64,000 nt of DNA, taken from assembly GCA_964572825.1 (NCBI GenBank), contig CAZNGS010000012.1, forward strand, positions 23,532 to 87,531, in the 5' to 3' direction. Under the pieces are notes generated by a model that saw only the letters and a program-made list of their open reading frames with translations, ran no database searches and was not told where the DNA came from. Source of the stretch: CAYVBE01 sp964572825. GTDB taxonomy: Bacteria > Planctomycetota > Brocadiia > SM23-32. Below are positions 23,770 through 30,953 of this stretch, piece after piece (the first letter of the stretch is position 1; every line of letters starts with the position of its first letter). A program made the position numbers and the translations under genes.

Positions 23770-25305
23770 ATGCGGCAGAGACACAGTGCCCCAGACGACC
23801 CTCAGCGCAGGCCCAATGTGCTGCTGGTGGTGATGGACGACATGGGATTCTCCGATCCGGGGTGCTACGGCGGTGAGATCGAAACGCCGAACATCGACGG
23901 GTTGGCGAGGGATGGTCTGCGTTTCACGCAGTTTTACAACACGGGGCGTTGCTGGCCGTCCCGCTCCTGTATGTTGACCGGGTATTACGCCCAGCAGATA
24001 CGCATGGACCCCCCGGACCAGGAGACTCACTACTGTCCGTCGTGGCAGCGCCTGCTGCCGCATTACCTCCGGCAGCTCGGTTACCGGAGCTACCACTCGG
24101 GGAAATGGCACGTGTTTAACGTGCAAGAACCCGAGAAGGAGGGAAAGTTCGACATAAGCTGGGGGACTCAAATCGAGCAAGGCAAACACTTCTTCGGGCC
24201 GGAAGGTGACAAGATGTTTTCATCTACCGCCATCACCGACCATGCCCTGGAGTGTTTGCGCGATCATGAGGCCGATCATGCCCGCACCCCCTTCTTCCAC
24301 TACGTGTGCTACACCGCGCCGCACTTCCCCGTCCAGGCGGAGCAGGAGGACATTGAGAAGTACCTCGATCGTTACGACGAGGGGTGGGACGTGGTGCGGG
24401 AACGCCGCTGGCAGCGTCTGCAGGAGATGGGCATCGTGGACTGTGCGCTTTCCGACCGCGAGCCAGATGTGCGCGCTCCATGGTACAAGGAGGAGTACGC
24501 TGAGCGATATGGACCCGGTGAGATCGAGTATGCGGTCGCCTGGGAATCGCTCTCCGATGAACAACGTCGGTTTCAGGCCACGAAAATGGCCATCCACGCC
24601 GCCATGGTCGACCGCACGGACCGTGAAATCGGGAGGCTGCTGGATCAGCTACGGCACATGAGCGTCCTGGACGACACCCTGGTGCTGTTCCTGTCGGACA
24701 ACGGAGCCAGTGCTGAGATAATGATCCGTGCGGGCGGCCATGACCCCGCCGCGCCGCCCGGTTCTGAAGCGACGCACCTCTGTCTTGGGCCGGGTTGGTC
24801 TACGTGCAGCAATTCGCCGTTTCGCCGGCACAAGATCTGGGTCCATGAAGGCGGGGTAGCCACTCCGCTTGTCGCCTGCTGGCCCAACGGGATCAAGGCC
24901 AGGTGCGAACTGCGACACGACGTGGGACACTGCATCGACTTCCTGCCGACGATCCTCGAACTTGCGGGTCAGCGGCCGGATGGTATACCGTTGCCGGAGG
25001 GAGCCCCGCCTCTGCCGGGCAAGAGTCTGGCCCCTGCCCTGGCCGGTGATGAAGCCGTCGGGCATTCCCACGTCTACTTCCACCATTCCGGCAATCGGGC
25101 CTTGAGGGTGGGGGACTGGAAGATTGTGAGTGCGTCGGAATCCGGCCCGATCGGATCGATGGACGATTCCTGGGCCCTCTACGACCTGTCCACCGACCGT
25201 TGCGAGATGGTTGACCTCTCGGATGAGCAGCCCGGCCGGTGCCGGGAGATGCAGGGGCTGTGGCACGAGTGTGAAGATACCTATCGGCGCGATGCGGAGC
25301 CCTGA
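23770..25305 (+). CDS. Sulfatase, arylsulfatase type
   Basis: A 511-aa type-I sulfatase. The metal-binding MDD is at residues 22-24 (LLVVMDDMGFSDPGCYGG). The formylglycine motif is CWPSR (Cys61). SGKWHVF follows at about residue 115, and the distal metal site is FLSDNGAS. HKIWVHEGGVATPL is the usual conserved segment before the C-terminal subdomain. The ATG follows AAGGAG. There is no signal peptide at the chosen start; the first 14 residues are polar (MRQRHSAPDDPQRR). It is isolated between mfd and the sigma-factor operon. Confidence 0.92.
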   Translation: MRQRHSAPDDPQRRPNVLLVVMDDMGFSDPGCYGGEIETPNIDGLARDGLRFTQFYNTGRCWPSRSCMLTGYYAQQIRMDPPDQETHYCPSWQRLLPHYLRQLGYRSYHSGKWHVFNVQEPEKEGKFDISWGTQIEQGKHFFGPEGDKMFSSTAITDHALECLRDHEADHARTPFFHYVCYTAPHFPVQAEQEDIEKYLDRYDEGWDVVRERRWQRLQEMGIVDCALSDREPDVRAPWYKEEYAERYGPGEIEYAVAWESLSDEQRRFQATKMAIHAAMVDRTDREIGRLLDQLRHMSVLDDTLVLFLSDNGASAEIMIRAGGHDPAAPPGSEATHLCLGPGWSTCSNSPFRRHKIWVHEGGVATPLVACWPNGIKARCELRHDVGHCIDFLPTILELAGQRPDGIPLPEGAPPLPGKSLAPALAGDEAVGHSHVYFHHSGNRALRVGDWKIVSASESGPIGSMDDSWALYDLSTDRCEMVDLSDEQPGRCREMQGLWHECEDTYRRDAEP

Positions 25306-25359
25306 TATCCGACCCACCCCTGCGCGTGGTTCGGCCGATGGTCAGCTCCGGCAGGGCCC

Positions 25360-27066
25360 TCAGCGCGCGTCATGGGCGAAGTTAACGCACAGGTAATGAT
25401 CGGTCCGGCCGGGGGCGAACGCCGCCGCATACTCCAGACGGTCCAGCAGCGACAGGAGTTTCCGCAGCGCCGTCAGCTCGCGCCGGGCCTGTGCCTCGGG
25501 TTTGCCTTCCTTCTCCACCGTGTGGCGCACGAGGAAGCGGTCGTACCGATCCAGCATGCCCAGCACGGCGGGCGCGTTCACCACGGCCGCGCCGAACGTC
25601 GTGCCCTCCGTCCGGCGCAGCCGCATCCGGGCTGCACCTCGCGCAGTGTCAATAAGGTGCCGCGCGGCATCCTGCGACGTGGTCACGACCAGGCTGCCCT
25701 CCACCACGCCGAAGGTCGGCGCCACTTTGCGCCAGACCCCCGGCGCGTTGCGGCGGACGGTTGTCAGACGCACGCCCTCGTGTTCGGTGTGTTCCAGCGT
25801 CACCTCGTGTTTGCCCTCGGCGCGGGCGAAAGTGACGAGGGCCCCCACGATGCTCTCGGCGGCGGCGGGAACGTGCGCCGTATCGCGCAGACCGATGACC
25901 AGGGCGGCGGCCGGCGGGGTCTCCGAGGTCTCGGCGGGCAGCAGCATGAGCGCGAACTGGCCCGAGAACTGGGTGAGCAGGTCCTCCCGGCTGTACACGC
26001 CGCCCACCATCGCGACCAGTCCGTCCATAGCCTCATGCGCCCTGTCCGCCCTGGGGGGCGCGGCCTCCTGGAGCATCTGCGTCAGCGCGTGCCAGCAGCC
26101 CCGGGGGGCCAGACCGCGGGCGACGGCGACGGCGGCATCGCGGGGCGCCAGCTCCAGCACGTCGAGGCGCATGCCCTCATCGGGTAAAACAGCCGCCAGG
26201 CCGGCCGGCAGGCGGTCCCCATCATAGGCCACCGTCAATCGCGCGGTGAGGTCCTGTTCGTGCAGGATGCTGACCACCAGGAAGCGCGTCAGCGGCAGTG
26301 CCTCCGCCAGCCGTCCCTGAATAAGGCGTTCCATGCGGTCCCCCGGCTTTTGGGCCTTCTGCCGGATCTGTCGGGCGAGCTTTTCCAGCGCGGCGCCCTC
26401 CACGTAGGCCACGGCCAGCGCATCGCGGGCGGCCAACTGCATCGCCTGCCGAAAGTCCCGGGACCCCGCGATGGATTCCAGCGAGCCGGTGGCCGTGTCA
26501 ATGACCCGTTCCACGGCGGGGCGGTCCTCGCTGACGGCCAGGACTCGCCCGGACATGGCGTGGTAGCGGGTCCTGCCACCCTTCATCTCGCTGGCATGGA
26601 CCTGCACGCCCTTGTAGCGCGTGACGGCGGTGTCGAGCAGGTCGCCGGTCAGGCCCTGCAGGCGTTCGAACTCCTCCACCGCCCGGCGCAGGGCCCGCTC
26701 GTCCTGCGCCTCGACCACCAGGACGCCGGTCTCATCGGGGAAGGCGGCCAGCGCCCATTCGCGCCCCAGGATGTCCATCAGGACGTTCCGGACGTCCACG
26801 TCGTGGGCCCGCTCGAACTCCCCTATGGCCGCCTCGGCCTCTTCGATCTTGTCCGCCAGTTCCGGAACGAACTCGGGGTCCCTCAGTTTCGCTGCCAGCG
26901 GGCTGTTGACGAACTGCTCGTAATGCCTTTCCAGAGCCGTTACCTTCAGGACGCCGAGGGCGTCTCTCGGCACATAGTCCTCGACGGCCGCCCGCACGTG
27001 GTACGTCGGCAGGCAGACCGCCACGACGATCAGGGGCAGAATGTGCAGTTTCGTGAAACGTTTCAT
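25360..27066 (-). CDS. Secreted DUF3352-like protein of the sigma/anti-sigma operon
   Basis: A 568-aa protein with a signal peptide (MKRFTKLHILPLIVVAVCLP, cleavage near VRA-AV). The mature part begins VPRDALGVLKV, shows two similar alpha/beta segments (about residues 30-230 and 290-500) and ends near a helical region. This resembles planctomycete DUF3352-type proteins of unknown function, an assignment from general pattern only. Its start codon overlaps the stop of the anti-sigma gene by 4 nt (ATGA), so its production is coupled to the sigma factor operon. It may sense or respond to an envelope signal on behalf of the anti-sigma factor. Confidence 0.7.
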   Translation of the reverse strand: MKRFTKLHILPLIVVAVCLPTYHVRAAVEDYVPRDALGVLKVTALERHYEQFVNSPLAAKLRDPEFVPELADKIEEAEAAIGEFERAHDVDVRNVLMDILGREWALAAFPDETGVLVVEAQDERALRRAVEEFERLQGLTGDLLDTAVTRYKGVQVHASEMKGGRTRYHAMSGRVLAVSEDRPAVERVIDTATGSLESIAGSRDFRQAMQLAARDALAVAYVEGAALEKLARQIRQKAQKPGDRMERLIQGRLAEALPLTRFLVVSILHEQDLTARLTVAYDGDRLPAGLAAVLPDEGMRLDVLELAPRDAAVAVARGLAPRGCWHALTQMLQEAAPPRADRAHEAMDGLVAMVGGVYSREDLLTQFSGQFALMLLPAETSETPPAAALVIGLRDTAHVPAAAESIVGALVTFARAEGKHEVTLEHTEHEGVRLTTVRRNAPGVWRKVAPTFGVVEGSLVVTTSQDAARHLIDTARGAARMRLRRTEGTTFGAAVVNAPAVLGMLDRYDRFLVRHTVEKEGKPEAQARRELTALRKLLSLLDRLEYAAAFAPGRTDHYLCVNFAHDAR

Positions 27067-27548
27067 CGCTCGTCCTCCTCCGACGGCAGATGTTTGTGTT
27101 CTGGCGGCACGAACCGGCGCAGGGCGGCCTCGGCCGACTCCGGCAGCCGGGGCACCGGTATGCGCCCCCGGGCCAGCTCATCCAACGGCGCACGGCCGGC
27201 GCTCACGGCGGCCGACCCGACCCCGCGGACGCCCTCGAGCGCGGCCCGCAGCTCGCCCTGGATAACCTGGCTGCAGCGTTCCAGGGCCAACAGGTCGCCG
27301 TCCGTGTCCCCGGGTGTTTCTGCTTCGGGGGCGCGCAGCAGGAGGGCCAGGGCGCCCGCCGCCACCAGCAACAGGGCAACGGCGACCGCCGCCAGTCGCA
27401 CGGGAAAGCGCACGATCTGCCTGCCGCGTCTCCGCTTTTCCTTCAGCCGCTGCAGGAAAGCCTCCCCGTCCACCCGGTCCTGCTCGGAGCGCAGGTAGCG
27501 GACCACCAGGCGGTCGATGGGGTCGGTGGGCTGGCTCTCGTCGGTCAT
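27063..27548 (-). CDS. Putative membrane anti-sigma factor (no zinc motif)
   Basis: A 161-aa protein. The cytoplasmic N-terminus (residues 1-48, MTDESQPTDPIDRLVVRYLR) is helical. A single membrane helix spans residues 50-71 (VRLAAVAVALLLVAAGALAL), followed by an outer domain of about 90 residues. The HxxxCxxC zinc anti-sigma motif is absent; the protein has a single Cys. The start is ATG 27548, overlapping the sigma factor stop in TGATG; the frame continues upstream through the sigma gene but that is a shadow. Position, size and topology support an anti-sigma role, which is an inference. Confidence 0.7.
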   Translation of the reverse strand: MTDESQPTDPIDRLVVRYLRSEQDRVDGEAFLQRLKEKRRRGRQIVRFPVRLAAVAVALLLVAAGALALLLRAPEAETPGDTDGDLLALERCSQVIQGELRAALEGVRGVGSAAVSAGRAPLDELARGRIPVPRLPESAEAALRRFVPPEHKHLPSEEDER

Positions 27549-28096
27549 CACAGTTCTCCCGGCAGGCTTGAGCCCAGATTCTGCTTCAGACGCTCGCGTC
27601 CCCGATGGACAAGGACGCCGGCGTTGGTGGCGCTGACGTCCAGCGTCTCGGCGATCTCCTTCAGCGTGTTTCCCATCGCCTTCAGTTCCACGGCGGCGCG
27701 CTGCATGGGGGGCAGCGCCCTCAGCTGCTGTTCCACGCGGTCCATCAACTCCCGCTCGACGGCGGCGTCGGCCGGGTCCGGTTCGGCATCGCTCACCACT
27801 TCGTCCGCCAGGGACCAGCCCTCCCGGCTTTCGGCGTCCAGGCTCAGCAGTTCCCGGCGGCGGGTGGCGGCATTTATGCACGCGTTCGTCACCGATCGGA
27901 ACACCAGCTTCTCCCCATCTGTGAGCAGGTCGTACTCGTCGTGCTCCAGCAGCCTCAGCATCACGTCCTGCACCACGTCTTCGGCCCGGTGGATTCGTTT
28001 GAGCAGAGAGCGCGCGTAGGCAACCGCCCGGGGGGCGATCTCCCTGATCCATGCATCCAGTTGTGAGTCCGAGCCCTTCAAGGCCCTGCTCCGCAC
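27548..28096 (-). CDS. ECF RNA polymerase sigma factor
   Basis: A 182-aa sigma70-family ECF factor. Region 2 is at about residues 15-85 (YARSLLKRIHRAEDVVQDVMLRLLEH, the region 2.2 core-binding helix) and region 4 at about 115-175 (LRALPPMQRAAVELKAMGNTLKEIAETLDVS, helix-turn-helix). It is the first gene of a three-gene operon with overlapping start and stop codons: sigma, anti-sigma, secreted protein. Auto-regulation is likely, but a binding site cannot be assigned from this single copy. Confidence 0.92.
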   Translation of the reverse strand: MRSRALKGSDSQLDAWIREIAPRAVAYARSLLKRIHRAEDVVQDVMLRLLEHDEYDLLTDGEKLVFRSVTNACINAATRRRELLSLDAESREGWSLADEVVSDAEPDPADAAVERELMDRVEQQLRALPPMQRAAVELKAMGNTLKEIAETLDVSATNAGVLVHRGRERLKQNLGSSLPGEL

Positions 28097-28182
28097 GGTC
28101 GCACGCCGGCCACTGACAAGAACACATCTGCCGGCCGGATTTTACACCAAAAACCCGAGCGGCCCCATGCGACGGCGAAGTC

Positions 28183-28205
28183 GGACGCGCTGGAACGCGT
28201 CCCTC
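28183..28205. repeat. Dispersed palindromic repeat (GGACGCG...CGCGTCC)
   Basis: GGACGCGCTGGAACGCGTCC followed by CTC. It is closely related to the two copies at 57477 and 57534. It lies between the divergent sigma factor and oxidoreductase genes. Confidence 0.5.
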
Positions 28206-28319
28206 CGAACGACGAGCGCACCGGCGGTCAGCTCGCCCTTGCCGGAGCGGGGGGCATGGATTATCCTCAGGAATCTTACCTGCCGGGCAGAATCTGTGAA
28301 CCAGTTGCGGAGTCCGCAC

Positions 28320-29627
28320 ATGAGCGACGGGCAGCGACTTACCCGACGGGGCTTTCTCACCGGCGCGGGGGCGGTTCTCGGTGCTCCTTACGTGCTGGGC
28401 CTGGCTTCCCTGAAATCTGCCTGCGGGGTCCCGGCCAACGACCGCATCAACGTTGCCTGCATCGGCGTGCGTAATATGGGCAATAGCCATCTCCGTTCAC
28501 TGCGCGGCAGCAGCCAGACCCAGGTCGTCGCCATCTGTGACGTGGACAGTGAAATCCTCGGCAAGCGCATGGAAGAGACCGAGCAACACTACGCCAGACG
28601 TTCCGGAAAGGGGTCTTTCAGCGGGGTGGACGCACACACGGACTACCGCGAGGTGATGGCCAGGGACGACATCGACGCCGTGGTCATCGCCGTGCCGGAC
28701 CACAACCACGTGCCCATCGCCGCCGCAGCGGTCGAGGCCGGCAAGGACGTCTACCTGGAGAAGCCCATGACCCTCACCATCCGGGGGGGACGCATCCTGA
28801 GCGATCTGGTGGAGCGCCACGGCGCCGTCCTCCAGGTGGGCAGCCAGCAACGCTCCGGCGGGGGGTTCCGCCGGGCGTGCGAGCTGGTGCGCAACGGCGT
28901 CCTGGGAGAGCTCCGGACGGTACACGTGGGCATCAGCACCCGCTCCGGCAGCGCCAGGGGGTGGGAGCCCCAGCCGGTTCCGGAGGAGCTGGATTACGGG
29001 CTGTGGCTCGGCCCGGCCCCCTACAACCCCTACCACGGGGCGCGCTGCCATTACCAGTTCCGCTTCGTGACCGATTTCAGCGGCGGCGACGTCACCAACT
29101 GGGGCGCCCATCACCTGGACGTTGCCCAATGGGGCATCGGCGTCTCCCGCAGCGGGCCCGTCGCCGTGCGGGGGCAGGGCCAGCGGAACCCGCCCTACAG
29201 CAGGCACGACTGCTTCTACGACATCCGCGTGGATTACGAGTACGGCAACGGCGTGGAGCTCCGGCTGCGCAGCGGCGGGGGCGGCGTGCGCTTTGAGGGG
29301 CCGAAAGGATCGATATTCGTCAACCGGCGCAGCCTGACGGCGGAGCCCGAGTCGATCCTCAAAACGCCCGTTCCCCCCGGCGGGGTGAAACTGCGCCGCC
29401 CGCATGGCGGGCACATGGGCGACTTCCTGCACTGCGTGCGCACCCGGGGCACGCCCATCGCACCCGTCGAGGTGGGCCATCGTTCCGCCACGGTCTGTCA
29501 CCTGGCGAACATCGCCATGACCCTGGACAGACCGCTGAGATGGGACCCCGACGGAGAACGCTTCATCGGCGATGAGGAGGCCAACCGGATGAGATGGCGG
29601 CCCTATCGCGAGCCGTGGTACCTTTGA
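28320..29627 (+). CDS. Tat-exported Gfo/Idh/MocA oxidoreductase
   Basis: A 435-aa NAD(P)-dependent oxidoreductase. The chosen ATG at 28320 puts a twin-arginine signal (TRRGFLTGAGAVLGAPYVLG) at the N-terminus; the frame is open further left without support. The Rossmann start is VACIGVRNMGNSHL (about residues 46-59). The conserved EKP is in YLEKPMTLTI, and the C-terminal domain includes DVAQWGIG. Such exported members are abundant in Planctomycetota and are thought to act on sugars or other glycan parts. It is followed 46 nt later by the PmoA-like gene on the same strand. Confidence 0.92.
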   Translation: MSDGQRLTRRGFLTGAGAVLGAPYVLGLASLKSACGVPANDRINVACIGVRNMGNSHLRSLRGSSQTQVVAICDVDSEILGKRMEETEQHYARRSGKGSFSGVDAHTDYREVMARDDIDAVVIAVPDHNHVPIAAAAVEAGKDVYLEKPMTLTIRGGRILSDLVERHGAVLQVGSQQRSGGGFRRACELVRNGVLGELRTVHVGISTRSGSARGWEPQPVPEELDYGLWLGPAPYNPYHGARCHYQFRFVTDFSGGDVTNWGAHHLDVAQWGIGVSRSGPVAVRGQGQRNPPYSRHDCFYDIRVDYEYGNGVELRLRSGGGGVRFEGPKGSIFVNRRSLTAEPESILKTPVPPGGVKLRRPHGGHMGDFLHCVRTRGTPIAPVEVGHRSATVCHLANIAMTLDRPLRWDPDGERFIGDEEANRMRWRPYREPWYL

Positions 29628-29673
29628 TGGTCGGACGTCCTGTGCAGGTTCCAAAAGGAGGAGTGCGATTCCC

Positions 29674-30924
29674 ATGCGGATTTTCCGAAGACCTGTATTG
29701 TCCATCGTGCTGCTGGGTGCGATGGCGGGCCCGTTGCTGGTCACTTCCGCCCGAGCCATCCAATTCTCGGTGGGTGGAGAGGGACCGGCCCTGTGCATAA
29801 AACTGCGCGTCCACTGCGGCCGGGCTACCGGGCCAGAGGTGCCCGTGAGCGTGCCTATCCCCCTGCCCGGAACGCTGGCCGGCTCGGAGCTCTCCGTCAC
29901 CATGCGTCCGGAGCAGGGCCAGCCGGTGCCGGGACAGGTGGTCCGGCACCCGAAAGGCAGGGCCAGGCTGTGGTGGATTCTGCCCCAGGCCCAACCGGGT
30001 CAGACCCAGAGCTGGACCGCGCTGCTGAAGCCCTCCGCTCCCGACGCGGAGAGTTTTGGCCTCCAGGACCAGCCGGGGCAGCACCTGGACGTCCTTTTTG
30101 GCGACCGGCCGGTGCTGCGCTGCATGTATGCGAACGACACCTCCACCTCCGAGCGGGCACACGAGACCTACAAGGTCTACCACCACGTGTACGACCTGGC
30201 CGGGGATGACTTCATTACCAAAGGCGCGGGCGGCAAGTACACCCACCACCGGGGCATCTTTTACGGGTTCATGAAGCTGCACTACGACGGCAATAAGAAG
30301 GACTTCTGGCACATGGGTGGCTGCCGCCAGGAGCACGAGAAGTTCCTCACCAGGGTCAGCGGTCCCGTGCTGGCGCGGACGACCAACGAGATACACTGGA
30401 ATGAAACGGGCGGCCGGACCGTGGCCGTGGAACGGCGTACGTTGACGGCCTACCGGCAGCCCGAGCCGACCATCACGCTGCTGGACTTCGAGTCCACCCT
30501 CGAGCCCAACGGGTTCAACCTGGTCCTGGACGGTGACCCGGAGCACGGTGGGATGCAGTTCCGCGCGCACAACCAGGTGGCAGCGGAGACGAGTGGTCAG
30601 ACCGCCTACGTCTTTCCCGAGGAGGACACAAACGTCAGAGAGGCACGGGACCTGCCGTGGGCAGCCATGTCCTACGTCGTCCGGGACAACCGCTACGGCG
30701 TTCAGCACGTGAACCACCCCGATAATCCCCGGGACACGCGTTACAGCGCCTACCGCAATTACGGCCGGTTCGGCGCGTTCTTCCGCAAGGAGCTCCCGAA
30801 AGACGAGACCCTCACGGTCCGGTACCGGCTGTGGATAATCCGGGGCGATCTGCCGGGGCGCGCCGAGATGGCCGCGCGCCGGGAAGCGTTCGCGAACCCG
30901 CCCCGGGTCGAGGTAGTCCGTTGA
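29674..30924 (+). CDS. Secreted PmoA-like (DUF6807) protein
   Basis: A 416-aa protein with a signal peptide (MRIFRRPVLSIVLLGAMAGP, cleavage near ARA-IQ) and a strong ribosome site (AAAGGAGG) upstream. The body matches the family named methane oxygenase PmoA / DUF6807: YTHHRGIFYGFMKL at about residues 188-201, GGMQFRAHNQVA, and WAAMSYVVRDNRYGVQHVNH near the C-terminus. Despite the family name it is not a methane monooxygenase subunit; members accompany Gfo/Idh and sulfatase genes in Planctomycetota and Bacteroidota and may act on glycans. It sits between an exported oxidoreductase and a HEAT-repeat protein. Confidence 0.85.
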   Translation: MRIFRRPVLSIVLLGAMAGPLLVTSARAIQFSVGGEGPALCIKLRVHCGRATGPEVPVSVPIPLPGTLAGSELSVTMRPEQGQPVPGQVVRHPKGRARLWWILPQAQPGQTQSWTALLKPSAPDAESFGLQDQPGQHLDVLFGDRPVLRCMYANDTSTSERAHETYKVYHHVYDLAGDDFITKGAGGKYTHHRGIFYGFMKLHYDGNKKDFWHMGGCRQEHEKFLTRVSGPVLARTTNEIHWNETGGRTVAVERRTLTAYRQPEPTITLLDFESTLEPNGFNLVLDGDPEHGGMQFRAHNQVAAETSGQTAYVFPEEDTNVREARDLPWAAMSYVVRDNRYGVQHVNHPDNPRDTRYSAYRNYGRFGAFFRKELPKDETLTVRYRLWIIRGDLPGRAEMAARREAFANPPRVEVVR

Positions 30925-30953
30925 GAGCCTGACTCCGATCCTTGAGGTACAAC

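Noticed and set aside
27549..28490. Anti-sigma frame extended to 475 aa
   Set aside because: The extension is antisense-like low-complexity sequence overlapping the sigma factor gene; the ATG at 27548 overlapping the sigma stop is much more likely.
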